Positions 15,253 through 24,565 are shown, counted from the stretch's first letter. The stretch: DNA of 35,361 nucleotides from Pseudomonadota bacterium (GCA_023389175.1 JAEWEW010000226.1:1-35361); one strand, 5' to 3'. The notes: generated from the letters alone by a model not told the origin. Numbers and translations are program-made.

Positions 15253-16889
15253 TGGTCCGCCCTTCGAAGCTGCTTCATCGGCAGCAGGAGCCTGTCGCCA
15301 CGCGCAGCGCGGCGACGATCCTGCTCCTGCGCGACACGGACGAAGGCTACGAGGTGCTCATGACGCGTCGCTCGTCGCAGGCGAGCTTCGCGCCCGGCGC
15401 GTTCGTCTTTCCGGGGGGCGTGGTGGACGCCGGGGACGGCTCGCCGCGGGCCGAGCGGCTGTCGCGGGCGCGCCCGACGCAGACCGCGGAGCATCGGCGC
15501 TACGCGGTGGCTGCGATCCGCGAGGCCTTCGAGGAGCTGGGCGTTCTGCTCGTCGGCGAGGGATACGATCGCGCCGCCGGAATGAACCGCGCGCACGACG
15601 CCGACTTCCTGGGACAGATCGAGGCACGGAACCTGACCCTGGCGGTGGACCGGATCTGGTGGCTTGCGCACTGGGTGACGGACCGCGACATCCCGAAGCG
15701 CTTCGACGCCCGCTTCCTGGTCGCGCGGATGCCGCCCGGGCAGGTGCCGGTGGCGGACAACAGCGAGCAGTTCGAGCCGGTGTGGATCGCACCGCAGGAG
15801 GCGCTGCGTCGCCACGAAGCCGGTGAATTCGACATGGTCTTCCCGACGATCCGCACGCTGCGCCGGATGTCACGATGGCGACGGGTGGACGAGGTGCTCG
15901 CCGCCTGCCGCGACGAGGGGCCGCTCTGGATCTCCTGCCCGCGGGCCGGCTACCTCGCCGGCTCGATCGAGCGCTTCTCGGAGGACGAGCCGCCATTCGG
16001 CGAGCTGGCGTTGACCTCGCCCGACGGCCAGGTGGTCCACCACCTCGACTGGCAGTCGGAGCGGCCGGTGCGCCTGCTCAAGGACCTCTGGCGCCTCACC
16101 GCGCCCAATCCCGGACGCATGACCGGCCCGGGAACGAACACCTACATCCTCGGCAACGACGATGCCGGCTACATCGTGATCGATCCGGGCCCGCCGATCC
16201 CGGCGCATGTCGACCGGATCGCCGCCCGGGTGCGTGACCGGCTGCGGCTGATCCTGTGCACCCATTCGCATCCGGATCACTCGCCGGCCGCCCCGCTGTT
16301 GCAGCGCCTTGCACCGGCACCGGTCCTCGGCATCCCCTCGGCCGCCACCGCGCGCGAGGATTCGTTCTTTCGTCCCGACGAGGTGATCGAGGATGGCCGC
16401 ACCCTGACGCTGGGCGACATGACGCTGCGCGCATTGGCCACGCCCGGGCATGCGGCCAATCACGTCTGCTTCCACCTGCCGGAGGATCGGCTCCTCTTCA
16501 GCGGCGACCATGTGCTGAACGGATCGACCACCATCGTCAATCCTCCCGACGGCAACATGCTGGACTATCTGCGGTCGCTCGACCGCCTGGCGGCCCTGGA
16601 CGCGGACTTCATCCTGCCGGCGCACGGCCATGTGCTGGGCGACGCCGGCGGCGCGATCCGCCGGCTGAAGTCGCACCGCCTGATGCGGGAGGCGAAGGTG
16701 CTGCGCGCGGTGGTGGAGCGGCCCGGGAGCAGCCTCGAGGAGCTGGTGGCGACCGCCTACGACGACACCCCGGTGCAGGCGCACGGGATCGCGACGCGAT
16801 CCCTGCTCGCGCACCTGGAGAAGCTGATGGCCGAGGGACAGGTCGCGCCGCTCGGCCGGGGCTGGCAGGCGCTCGGCGTGACGACCTGA
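15252..16889 (+). CDS. Nudix hydrolase - metallo-beta-lactamase fold fusion protein
   Basis: Residues 15-215 of this 545-residue protein form a Nudix domain of the NUDT7/NUDT19 (CoA diphosphatase-like) type: FPGGVVDAGD near 52-61, an insert of about 25 residues, then REAFEELGV near 90-98 with the metal-binding glutamates. Residues about 270-500 form a metallo-beta-lactamase-fold hydrolase with THSHPDH (H337, H339, D341, H342), ATPGHAANH, FSGDHVL and PAHGH, close to the LACTB2-like group. A winged-helix-like tail follows, as in that group. ATG 15252 shares its A with the upstream TGA, so translation is coupled to the His-rich dehydrogenase-like gene. A shared acyl-CoA or CoA-related substrate is an inference from the Nudix type and partner. 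Confidence 0.85.
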   Translation: MVRPSKLLHRQQEPVATRSAATILLLRDTDEGYEVLMTRRSSQASFAPGAFVFPGGVVDAGDGSPRAERLSRARPTQTAEHRRYAVAAIREAFEELGVLLVGEGYDRAAGMNRAHDADFLGQIEARNLTLAVDRIWWLAHWVTDRDIPKRFDARFLVARMPPGQVPVADNSEQFEPVWIAPQEALRRHEAGEFDMVFPTIRTLRRMSRWRRVDEVLAACRDEGPLWISCPRAGYLAGSIERFSEDEPPFGELALTSPDGQVVHHLDWQSERPVRLLKDLWRLTAPNPGRMTGPGTNTYILGNDDAGYIVIDPGPPIPAHVDRIAARVRDRLRLILCTHSHPDHSPAAPLLQRLAPAPVLGIPSAATAREDSFFRPDEVIEDGRTLTLGDMTLRALATPGHAANHVCFHLPEDRLLFSGDHVLNGSTTIVNPPDGNMLDYLRSLDRLAALDADFILPAHGHVLGDAGGAIRRLKSHRLMREAKVLRAVVERPGSSLEELVATAYDDTPVQAHGIATRSLLAHLEKLMAEGQVAPLGRGWQALGVTT

Positions 16890-16913
16890 GTCGTCACTCG
16901 GCGCCTGTGCCGG

Positions 16914-19049
16914 TCAGGCGATGGGTGTGACCGGCACCTCGATCTGGGCATCCGAGGCGGCCGCCTTCATCGACAGGCGCAGCCGCCCCTTGTCGTCGGC
17001 CTCGATCACCTTGACCCGCACGGTCTGGCCTTCCTTGACGTAGTCCTCGACGCGATTGACACGCTCGTTCGCGATCTGGGAGACGTGCAGCAGGCCGTCG
17101 CGACCCGGCAGCACCTGGACGATGGCGCCAAACTCCAGGATCTTGAGGACGGTGCCGTCGTAGGTCTTGCCCATCTCGACTTCCGCGGTGAGGTCGGAGA
17201 TGCGCTTCTGCGCGCGCCGCGCAGCCTCGGCATCCACCGCCGCGATGGTGATGCTGCCGTCGTCCTGGATGTCGATCGTGGTGCCGGTTTCCTCGGTGAT
17301 GGCGCGGATGGTGGCACCCCCCTTGCCGATCACGTCGCGGATGCGCTCCGGGTTGATCTTCATCTGGTACATCCGCGGCGCGAAGTCCGAAAGCTCGGCG
17401 CGCGCGGCCGGAATCGCCTGGTGCATCGCCTCCAGGATGTGGAGGCGGGCCTCGCGCGCCTGAGCGAGCGCGACCTGCATGATCTCCTTGGTGATGCCCT
17501 GGATCTTGATGTCCATCTGCAGGGCGGTCACGCCGACGTCGGTGCCGGCCACCTTGAAGTCCATGTCACCCAGGTGGTCCTCGTCACCGAGGATGTCGGT
17601 GAGGACGGCGAACTTGTTGCCTTCCTTGATGAGCCCCATCGCCACGCCGGCCACGTGCTGCTTGATCGGAACGCCCGCATCCATGAGCGCGAGGCAGCCG
17701 CCGCAGACGGAGGCCATCGACGAAGAGCCGTTGGACTCCAAAATCTCGGAAACCAGCCGGATGGAATACGCGAACTCGTCCGCGGGCGGCACCAGCGCCG
17801 CGATGGCCCGCTTCGCGAGGCGGCCGTGGCCCACTTCGCGACGCTTGGGCGTGCCGATGCGGCCGGTTTCGCCCGTGGCGAAAGGCGGCATGTTGTATTG
17901 CATCATGAAGCGCTCGCGATACTCGCCGGTGATCGCGTCGATGATCTGCTCGTCGCGCGCGGTGCCGAGGGTGGCGACCACGAGCGCCTGCGTCTCGCCG
18001 CGTGTGAACAGCGCGCTGCCGTGCGCACGCGGCAGCACGCCGGTGCGGATGGCGATCGGTCGCACGGTGCGGGTGTCGCGGCCGTCGATGCGAGATTCGC
18101 CGGACAGGATGCGGCCGCGCACGATCTTCGACTGCATGTCGTACAGGATGTCGCCCACCTCGCCGGCGTCCGGCCCTGGCTGCCCTGCCGCCTCGGCCTC
18201 CTCCACCAGCTTGGCCATCACCTCCGTCTCGACCGCCTTGATCTTCTGCTGGCGATCCTGCTTGACGCGGGTCTTGTAGGCTTCCTGGAAGCCGTCCGAC
18301 GCGAGCGCCTCGATGCGGGCGATCAGCTGCTCGTTCTTCTGCGGCGCCTTCCAATCCCACTCGGGCTTGCCGCCGGCCTCGACCAGGTCCTCGATCGCCT
18401 CGATCGCGACCTGCATCTGCTCGTGGCCGTAGACGACTGCGCCGAGCATCGCTTCTTCCGAGAGCTGGTCGGCCTCGGACTCCACCATGAGGACGGCGGT
18501 GCTGGTGCCGGCCACGACCAGGTTGAGCTTGGACTGCTCGAGCTGCGATGCCGTCGGGTTGAGCACGTACTGGCCGTCCACATGGGCGACCCGGGCCGCG
18601 CCGATCGGGCCCGCGAACGGCACGCCGGAGATCGAGAGCGCCGCGGAAGCGCCGATCATCGCCGGAATGTCGGAATCGATCTCGGGATCGCTCGAGAGCA
18701 CCGTCAGCACGATCTGGACTTCGTTCATGAAGCCCTCGGGAAAGAGCGGACGGATCGGACGGTCGATCAGCCGCGCGGTCAGGGTCTCCTTCTCGGTGGG
18801 GCGACCCTCACGCTTGAAGAAGCCGCCGGGAATGCGTCCGGCCGCGTAGAACTTCTCGAAGTAATCGACCGTCAGGGGAAAGAAGGACTGGCCCGGCTTG
18901 GGGTTGCGGGCCGCGACCACGGTGGCCAGCACCATGGTGTCGCCCATGGAGACCATCACCGAACCACCGGCCTGGCGGGCAATCTCGCCGGTCTCGATGG
19001 TGACGGAGTGCTGGCCCCACTGGAACGTCTTCTTGGCAATCTCGAACAT
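16914..19049 (-). CDS. pnp: polyribonucleotide nucleotidyltransferase (PNPase)
   Basis: The 711-residue protein has the full PNPase layout: RNase PH domain 1 (1-210, with RLIDRPIRPLFPEGF), the alpha-helical linker domain (240-320), and RNase PH domain 2 (about 325-545) with a DxD-type site in MDFKVAGTDVG. A KH domain (GKGGATIRAITEETG, about 570) and an S1 domain (YDGTVLKILEFGAIVQVLPG, about 632-651) close the protein. It degrades RNA 3'-5' with phosphate as part of the degradosome, and can add tails. AAGGAAAG precedes ATG 19049. It follows rpsO on the same strand, the classic rpsO-pnp arrangement, with a hairpin between. Its end is convergent with the Nudix-MBL gene, 24 bases apart. Confidence 0.97.
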   Translation of the reverse strand: MFEIAKKTFQWGQHSVTIETGEIARQAGGSVMVSMGDTMVLATVVAARNPKPGQSFFPLTVDYFEKFYAAGRIPGGFFKREGRPTEKETLTARLIDRPIRPLFPEGFMNEVQIVLTVLSSDPEIDSDIPAMIGASAALSISGVPFAGPIGAARVAHVDGQYVLNPTASQLEQSKLNLVVAGTSTAVLMVESEADQLSEEAMLGAVVYGHEQMQVAIEAIEDLVEAGGKPEWDWKAPQKNEQLIARIEALASDGFQEAYKTRVKQDRQQKIKAVETEVMAKLVEEAEAAGQPGPDAGEVGDILYDMQSKIVRGRILSGESRIDGRDTRTVRPIAIRTGVLPRAHGSALFTRGETQALVVATLGTARDEQIIDAITGEYRERFMMQYNMPPFATGETGRIGTPKRREVGHGRLAKRAIAALVPPADEFAYSIRLVSEILESNGSSSMASVCGGCLALMDAGVPIKQHVAGVAMGLIKEGNKFAVLTDILGDEDHLGDMDFKVAGTDVGVTALQMDIKIQGITKEIMQVALAQAREARLHILEAMHQAIPAARAELSDFAPRMYQMKINPERIRDVIGKGGATIRAITEETGTTIDIQDDGSITIAAVDAEAARRAQKRISDLTAEVEMGKTYDGTVLKILEFGAIVQVLPGRDGLLHVSQIANERVNRVEDYVKEGQTVRVKVIEADDKGRLRLSMKAAASDAQIEVPVTPIA

Positions 19050-19133
19050 GTTGTGGCTTTCCTTGCGCTAGGAGGCTGTCGGGGGGGCTGGAGGGACGGC
19101 GGTCCGACGCCCCGGTACGCCTGCATGGCAGAA

Positions 19134-19154
19134 ATGCCCGCACGGAGCGGGCAT
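19134..19154 (-). terminator. rpsO-pnp intergenic hairpin (terminator or RNase III-type processing site)
   Basis: ATGCCCGC (19134-19141) and GCGGGCAT (19147-19154) form a perfect 8-bp stem with a 5-base loop, 20 bases after the rpsO stop. On the minus strand it is followed by TTTCTGCC, only a weak T-run, so partial read-through into pnp is expected. In E. coli the same gap holds the rpsO terminator and the RNase III site that controls pnp. Confidence 0.7.
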
Positions 19155-19174
19155 CTGGGATCTGGCGTGGCGGA

Positions 19175-19444
19175 TCACTTACGCAGGCCAAGACGCTCGA
19201 TGAGCGACTTGTATGCCTCCGGGCTGCGGCCCTTCAAGTAGTCCAGCAGCTTGCGTCGACGACTCACCATCCGGAGCAGGCCACGCCGGGAGTGGTGGTC
19301 CTTGGCATGCTCCTTGAAGTGATTGGTCAGCTCGTTGATGCGGGTGGTAAGCAGCGCTACCTGAACTTCCGGCGAACCGGTATCGTTGGCGGCGCGTTGG
19401 TATTCGGCGACGACTTTCGCCTTGGCGTCTGCAGCTAGTGCCAT
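19175..19444 (-). CDS. rpsO: 30S ribosomal protein S15
   Basis: The 89-residue product is exactly the usual S15 length, with family hallmarks GSPEVQVALLTTRINELTNH and DHHSRRGLLRMVSRRRKLLDYL. S15 binds 16S rRNA and is a primary assembly protein of the 30S platform. ATG 19444 is chosen because it gives MALAADAK and has AAGGAA upstream. An earlier in-frame start would add 16 residues without support. The roughly 80-base leader after the candidate promoter may carry S15 autoregulation, as in other bacteria, but no specific structure was checked. Confidence 0.97.
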   Translation of the reverse strand: MALAADAKAKVVAEYQRAANDTGSPEVQVALLTTRINELTNHFKEHAKDHHSRRGLLRMVSRRRKLLDYLKGRSPEAYKSLIERLGLRK

Positions 19445-19530
19445 GACATTCCTTAAGGATACAAGGATTGGACTTGCGGTCTCGCCTGGCATTGCGGACC
19501 GTGCTCGGGTAGAAACGGGGGAAAGCGGGG

Positions 19531-19536
19531 ATTATA
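19531..19536 (-). promoter_or_regulatory. -10 box of the rpsO-pnp operon
   Basis: On the minus strand this reads TATAAT, preceded by GG and followed by CCCCGC, giving a start near 19524 and a leader of about 80 bases before rpsO. The -35 region at 17 bases is not close to consensus and overlaps the end of the EamA gene. Confidence 0.5.
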
Positions 19537-19557
19537 CCTCTGCGGGCTTCACCCACG

Positions 19558-20466
19558 CTATCGGGCGACCTCCGGCATCCCCGCGGGCGCGACCGCCGGA
19601 TCCGGCCGTTCACCGATCGCCGCGACCGCGATGCCGGCGAGCAGCACCGCGAAGGCGGCGAGCTGGCCGGGAGACGGGATCTCGCCGAGCAGCACCGCGG
19701 CAAGCACCGCCGACCCCACCGGCTCGCCCAGGATGGACAGCGCGACGAAGGTGGGCGACAGCCGCCGCAGCGCCCAGTTGAAGGCGGTGTGCCCGACCAG
19801 CTGCGGCCCGACGGCGAGGCCGGCCAGTGCCGCCCAGCCGGCCGTCGGGTAGCCGTGCAGGGGTGCGCCGGCGGCCACCGCCACGGCCATCAGCACCAGC
19901 CCGGCCGCAGCGTAGACCAGGCCGACATAGCCGAGCAGGCTGAGGCGTGATGCGAGTCGACGGCCGGCAAGCAGATAGGCGCTCACGCCAAGCGCGCCGG
20001 CCAGCGCCAGCCCGTTGCCGAGCAGGGGCTGGCGTCCCGGATCCGCGCCCTGCCCCGCGTCAACCGCGAGGATGAGCAGGCAGCCGGCGAGGCTCACGGC
20101 GATGCCCACCATCGTCATCCGCGCGAGCCGCTCCCGGAAGATGAAGACGGTTGCAAGGCCGACCCAGATCGGATTGGTCGTGACCAGCGCGGCGCTCGAG
20201 GCGACCGAGGTGTACTCCAGCGACGTGATCCAGGTGACGAAGTGCGCGGACAGGAAGATCCCCGCGAGGCCGGCCAGCCGGAGGTCACGCGCCCCGAGAC
20301 CGCCCAGCTCCCGACGACGCAGCGCCGCGGCGAGCGCCGCGACGACGCCACCGGCGAGGGCCATCCGCCAGGCGGCGATCGCGAGCGATTCGACGCCGGC
20401 CTGCTGGGCGTAGCGTACGAGAATGGACGACGAGCTGGCGGCGAGCACGCCCACCAGCAACACCAA
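19558..20466 (-). CDS. EamA/DMT-family transporter
   Basis: The roughly 302-residue protein has ten membrane segments arranged as two EamA halves, typical of drug/metabolite transporters that export amino acids or other small molecules. Family signs are the early SSILVRYA helix, WRMALAGG, FVTWITSLEYTSVASSAALVTTNPIWVGL, and in the second half TAFNWALRRLSPTFVALSILGEPVGSAVLAAVLLGE. The substrate cannot be told. The start is uncertain. TTG 20466 and GTG 20463 are possible, and an in-frame TGA lies 12 codons before TTG 20466. The gene sits between dcd and rpsO on the same strand and may contribute read-through into rpsO. Confidence 0.85.
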   Translation of the reverse strand: MVLLVGVLAASSSSILVRYAQQAGVESLAIAAWRMALAGGVVAALAAALRRRELGGLGARDLRLAGLAGIFLSAHFVTWITSLEYTSVASSAALVTTNPIWVGLATVFIFRERLARMTMVGIAVSLAGCLLILAVDAGQGADPGRQPLLGNGLALAGALGVSAYLLAGRRLASRLSLLGYVGLVYAAAGLVLMAVAVAAGAPLHGYPTAGWAALAGLAVGPQLVGHTAFNWALRRLSPTFVALSILGEPVGSAVLAAVLLGEIPSPGQLAAFAVLLAGIAVAAIGERPDPAVAPAGMPEVAR

Positions 20467-20552
20467 GAACGGAACCGCCCGGGCCAGGAGCCGCTCCGCT
20501 CAGCCCGGGCCGGCGCCGGCCGGGGCGCACCGCGCACGCGGGCGCACAGGGC

Positions 20553-21119
20553 TCATGCCTTGGGCAGCGTCACGCCCATCTGCCCCTGGTACTTCCCGCC
20601 GCGGTCCCGGTAGGAGGTCTCGCAGACCTCGTCGGACTCGAAGAAGAGCACCTGGGCACAACCCTCGCCGGCATAGATCTTGGCCGGCAGCGGCGTCGTG
20701 TTGGAGAACTCCAGCGTGACGTATCCCTCCCACTCGGGCTCGAACGGCGTCACGTTCACGATGATCCCGCAACGGGCATAGGTGGACTTGCCCAGGCAGA
20801 TGGTCAGCACATTGCGCGGGATGCGGAAGTACTCCATCGTGCGGGCAAGCGCGAAGGAGTTGGGCGGAATGATGCAGACGTCGCCCTTGAAGTCGACGAA
20901 GGACTTCTCGTCGAAGTTCTTCGGGTCGACGATCGTGCTGTTGATGTTTGTGAAGATCTTGAACTCGTCGGCGCAGCGGATGTCGTAGCCGTAGCTCGAG
21001 GTGCCGAAGGACACAACGCGGCGGCCGTCCACCGAGCGGACCTGCCCGGCCTCGAAGGGCTCGATCATGCCGTGGTCCCGCGCCATGCGGCGGATCCACC
21101 TGTCCGCCTTGATGGTCAC
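20553..21119 (-). CDS. dcd: dCTP deaminase
   Basis: The 188-residue product has the normal length for Dcd. It includes SSYGYDIRCADEFKIFTN, PPNSFALARTMEYFRIPRNV, GKSTYARCGIIVNVTPFEPE and a C-terminal YRDRGGKYQGQMGVTLPKA, all close to the family. It converts dCTP to dUTP and ammonia, feeding dUMP synthesis for thymidylate. The start is GTG 21119, whose TG is shared with the stop codon of the upstream apbC gene (GTGA overlap), so the two genes are translationally coupled. Confidence 0.95.
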   Translation of the reverse strand: MTIKADRWIRRMARDHGMIEPFEAGQVRSVDGRRVVSFGTSSYGYDIRCADEFKIFTNINSTIVDPKNFDEKSFVDFKGDVCIIPPNSFALARTMEYFRIPRNVLTICLGKSTYARCGIIVNVTPFEPEWEGYVTLEFSNTTPLPAKIYAGEGCAQVLFFESDEVCETSYRDRGGKYQGQMGVTLPKA

Positions 21120-22204
21120 GTGTTCTGCACCACGATGGCCGGGAACTTGTGCGACATGTCGCGCGCCTTGTCGGCGATGCGCACCGCCACCTTGCGGGCG
21201 ATCTCGCGGTAGCGCGCCGCCAGCTCGCCGTCCGGATCGGCCACCACCGTCGGACGGCCCGAATCCGCCTGCTCGCGGATGCGGATATCCAGCGGCAGGC
21301 CGCCAAGGTATTCGACGTCGTACTCCTTGGCCATGCGCTCGCCGCCGCCGGCGCCGAAGATGTGCTCCGTGTGGCCGCAGTTGGAGCAGGTGTGCATCGC
21401 CATGTTCTCGACGATGCCGAGGATGGGGATGCCGACCTTCTCGAACATCCGCAGTCCCTTGCGCGCATCCAGCAGCGCGATGTCCTGGGGCGTGGTCACG
21501 ATGACCGCGCCGGTCACCGGGATCTTCTGGGAAAGGGTGAGGTGGATGTCGCCGGTGCCGGGCGGCATGTCGATCACCAGGTAGTCCAGGTCGCGCCAGT
21601 TGGTCTCGCGCAGGAGCTGCTCCAGCGCCTGGGTGACCATCGGCCCGCGCCAGACCATCGGCGTGTCGAGATCGATCAGGAAGCCGATCGAGATCGCCTG
21701 CACCCCGTGGCCCTGCATCGGCTCCAGGGTCTTGCCGTCGGGGCTCTCCGGACGCCCGGAGATGCCGAGCATGGTGGGTTGCGACGGCCCGTAGATGTCG
21801 GCATCCAGCATGCCGACGTTCGCGCCCTCGGCCGCCAGCGCGAGCGCAAGGTTGGCCGCGGTGGTGCTCTTGCCTACCCCGCCCTTGCCGGAAGCCACCG
21901 CGATGATGTTGCGCACGTTCGGCAGCAGCTTCACGCCGCGCTGGACGCTGTGCGACTGGATCTTCTGGTAGACGTTGACGCTCACGTTGGCCACGCCCGG
22001 CAGCTCGCGCAGGGCGGCGATGACCCGGCGCCGGATCGGATCGATCTGGCTGCGCGCGGGATAGCCGAGCTCGACGTCCACGGCGACGTCGCCGCCCTCC
22101 ACCCGGATGTTGCGGGCAGACTTGCTGGAGACGAGGTCCCGGCCAGTGTTCGGGTCGACGATGGCCTCGAGCGCTGCGGACACGTCCTGGACGGTCGCTG
22201 TCAT
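21116..22204 (-). CDS. apbC: iron-sulfur cluster carrier protein (Mrp/ApbC)
   Basis: The 362-residue protein has an N-terminal MIP18/DUF59 domain (1-80) and a deviant-Walker P-loop ATPase domain with SGKGGVGKST near 103-112, LDADIYGPSQPT and DYLVIDMPPGTGD. A C-terminal CSNCGH motif near 268-273 would bridge an Fe-S cluster in the dimer. It loads Fe-S clusters onto apo-proteins in the cytoplasm. The gene is divergent from metG across 156 bases and overlaps dcd, an arrangement I recall from Burkholderiales. Confidence 0.95.
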   Translation of the reverse strand: MTATVQDVSAALEAIVDPNTGRDLVSSKSARNIRVEGGDVAVDVELGYPARSQIDPIRRRVIAALRELPGVANVSVNVYQKIQSHSVQRGVKLLPNVRNIIAVASGKGGVGKSTTAANLALALAAEGANVGMLDADIYGPSQPTMLGISGRPESPDGKTLEPMQGHGVQAISIGFLIDLDTPMVWRGPMVTQALEQLLRETNWRDLDYLVIDMPPGTGDIHLTLSQKIPVTGAVIVTTPQDIALLDARKGLRMFEKVGIPILGIVENMAMHTCSNCGHTEHIFGAGGGERMAKEYDVEYLGGLPLDIRIREQADSGRPTVVADPDGELAARYREIARKVAVRIADKARDMSHKFPAIVVQNT

Positions 22205-22293
22205 GGTGCGAAATTCCTGTTGCTTCCTCGAGCAGCCAGTCTATCCGAAACGGCAACGGAGCCCGCGTTGACGCCGGTTCCCCGCGCGCGACT

Positions 22294-22302
22294 TGGTACA
22301 CT
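22294..22302 (+). promoter_or_regulatory. possible extended -10 promoter of metG (TGGTACACT)
   Basis: TGG followed by TACACT fits an extended -10 element, with a start near 22309 and a leader of about 50 bases before ATG 22361. The -35 region (CCGGTT at 17 bases) is poor, as is common with extended -10 promoters. Confidence 0.4.
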
Positions 22303-22360
22303 GCGGGATACGCGAACCGCCGCCACCGGCCACCGAATACGCCGCTCCGTCCACCCTCCG

Positions 22361-24550
22361 ATGACCACCCCCCGGCCAGGCTCCGTGAAGAAGCGCCTCT
22401 TCGTGACCACCGCGCTTCCGTATGCCAACGGCTCGTTCCACATCGGCCACATCATGGAGTACATCCAGGCCGACATCTGGGTGCGGTTCCAGCGGCTGCT
22501 CGGCCAGGAGGTGCATTTCGTCTGCGCGGACGACGCCCACGGCGCGCCGATCATGCTCAAGGCCGAGAGCGAGGGGATCACGCCGGCAGAGCTGGTCGCG
22601 AGGATCGCGGCGGAACGGCCGCGCTACCTCCAGGGCTACCACATCAGCTTCGATCACTGGCATTCCACCGAATCGCCGGAGAACACCGAGCTGTCGCAGG
22701 GAATCTATCGCCGGCTCAAGGCCGCGGGCCTGATCGCCGCCCGCACGATCGAGCAGTTCTTCGATCCGGTGAAGTCGATGTTCCTGCCGGACCGCTACAT
22801 CAAGGGCGAGTGCCCGACCTGCCATTCCCGAGACCAGTTCGGAGACGCCTGCGAAGTCTGCGGCAGCGTCTACGCGCCGACGGACCTGATCGAGCCGTAC
22901 TCGACGATCTCGGGCGCCGCGCCGGTGCTGCGCAGCTCGGAGCACTTCTTCTTCCGTCTCTCGGACCCGCGCTGCCGCAGCTTCCTGCACGAGTGGATCG
23001 ACAGCGGCGCGCTGCAGCCGGAGGTGGCCAACAAGGCGCGCGAATGGCTGGGCGGCACGGGTGAGGCCGGCGGCGCGGCCACGGACACGCTCGCCGACTG
23101 GGACATCTCCCGCGACGAGCCGTACTTCGGCATCCCGATCCCGGACGCCCCGGGGAAGTATTTCTACGTCTGGCTGGACGCTCCGGTCGGCTACCTCGCC
23201 TCGCTCAAGGCCCACAGCCGGCGCATCGGGATGGATTTCGACGCCCTGGTCGCCCCGGGCAACGAACCGGCGGCCGACGGACGGGTGCGCGAGCAGGTGC
23301 ACTTCATCGGCAAGGACATCATCTACTTCCACACGCTGTTCTGGCCGGCGATGCTGCGCTTCTCCGGCTTCAAGGTGCCGGACCACGTCTTCGTCCACGG
23401 CTTTCTCACCGTTTCCGGCGAGAAGATGTCCAAGTCCCGGGGCACCGGCCTGTCGCCGCTCGCCTACCTGGAGCTCGGGATGAATCCGGAGTGGCTGCGC
23501 TACTACCTCGCGGCCAAGCTGAACGGGCGGGTGGAGGACGTGGACTTCAATCCGGACGACTTCGTCGCCCGGGTGAACAGCGACCTGGTGGGCAAGCTGG
23601 TAAACATCGCGAGCCGCTGCGCCGGCTTCATCGGCAAGCGCTTCGACGGCGCCCTGGCCGCCCCGGACCCGTCCACCCTGGCGTCGTTCGCGAGCGGCTG
23701 GTCGGGCGCCGACACGGTCGCCTCGCTCTACGAGGCTCGCGAGTTCGGCAAGGCGATGCGGGAGGTGATGGCCTTCGCCGACCGGGTCAACCAGTTCATC
23801 GACACCGAGAAGCCGTGGGAGCTGGCCAAGGATCCTGCCCAGGCCGGGCGCCTGCACCGGGTGTGCTCGGACGCGCTGCGCGCCTTCCGCGACCTTGTGA
23901 TCCTGCTCGCGCCGGTGCTTCCGGCCACGACCGCGAAGGCCGCCGACTTCCTCGGGATCGACGCGACCCGCTGGGCCGAGCTGGAGAACCCCCTGCCCGC
24001 GGGCCATCGCATCAAGCCCTACAAGCATCTGCTGCAGCGGGTGGATCCGAAGCAGCTCGACGCCCTCTTCGGCATCGGACAGGAGCCTGCGGCGACGGCA
24101 TCCGGCCAGGCGGCCGGCGACGCGAAGGCTGCGGCCAGGGCAAGGCCGGCCGGCCAGGCGGGCGGGGAAGTCCCGGCGCGCGACAAGGGCGGTGTCGCAA
24201 CCGGCGAATCCGCCGGGCCGATCACCATCGACGATTTCGCCCGCGTCGCCCTGCGCGTGGCCCGGATCGCCTCGGCCGAGCGCGTGGAAGGCTCGACCAA
24301 GCTGCTCAGGCTGACGCTCGATGTCGGGGAGGCGAAGCCGCGGCAGGTGTTCGCCGGCATCGCCGCGCACTATGACCCGGCGACCCTGGTCGGCAAGCTG
24401 ACCGTGATGGTCGCGAATCTCGCGCCGCGCAAGATGAAGTTCGGCGTCTCCGAGGGCATGGTGCTGGCCGCGTCCGGGGCGGACGACGGCGGAGGCATCT
24501 TCCTGCTCGAACCCCATGCCGGCGCCACCCCCGGCATGGTGGTGAGGTAG
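22361..24550 (+). CDS. metG: methionyl-tRNA synthetase
   Basis: The 729-residue protein has a class I synthetase core with HIGH (FHIGHIMEY, H27-H30), a zinc-knuckle region (CPTCHSRDQFGDACEVCG, about 148-167), KMSKS near 355-359, and the helical anticodon-binding domain to about 565. An Ala/Gly-rich linker (about 575-620) joins a C-terminal tRNA-binding OB-fold (TIDDFARVALRVARI ... LAPRKMKFGVSEGM), as in dimeric E. coli-type MetG. It charges tRNA-Met in the cytoplasm. ATG 22361 is chosen, but GTG 22385, which starts at VKKRLFVTT, is possible because the first residues are unconserved. Confidence 0.97.
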   Translation: MTTPRPGSVKKRLFVTTALPYANGSFHIGHIMEYIQADIWVRFQRLLGQEVHFVCADDAHGAPIMLKAESEGITPAELVARIAAERPRYLQGYHISFDHWHSTESPENTELSQGIYRRLKAAGLIAARTIEQFFDPVKSMFLPDRYIKGECPTCHSRDQFGDACEVCGSVYAPTDLIEPYSTISGAAPVLRSSEHFFFRLSDPRCRSFLHEWIDSGALQPEVANKAREWLGGTGEAGGAATDTLADWDISRDEPYFGIPIPDAPGKYFYVWLDAPVGYLASLKAHSRRIGMDFDALVAPGNEPAADGRVREQVHFIGKDIIYFHTLFWPAMLRFSGFKVPDHVFVHGFLTVSGEKMSKSRGTGLSPLAYLELGMNPEWLRYYLAAKLNGRVEDVDFNPDDFVARVNSDLVGKLVNIASRCAGFIGKRFDGALAAPDPSTLASFASGWSGADTVASLYEAREFGKAMREVMAFADRVNQFIDTEKPWELAKDPAQAGRLHRVCSDALRAFRDLVILLAPVLPATTAKAADFLGIDATRWAELENPLPAGHRIKPYKHLLQRVDPKQLDALFGIGQEPAATASGQAAGDAKAAARARPAGQAGGEVPARDKGGVATGESAGPITIDDFARVALRVARIASAERVEGSTKLLRLTLDVGEAKPRQVFAGIAAHYDPATLVGKLTVMVANLAPRKMKFGVSEGMVLAASGADDGGGIFLLEPHAGATPGMVVR

Positions 24551-24565
24551 CGGCACGCAGGCACC

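Noticed and set aside
17085..19241. A 718-codon open frame antisense to pnp
   Set aside because: Same shadow pattern. pnp on the other strand is beyond doubt.
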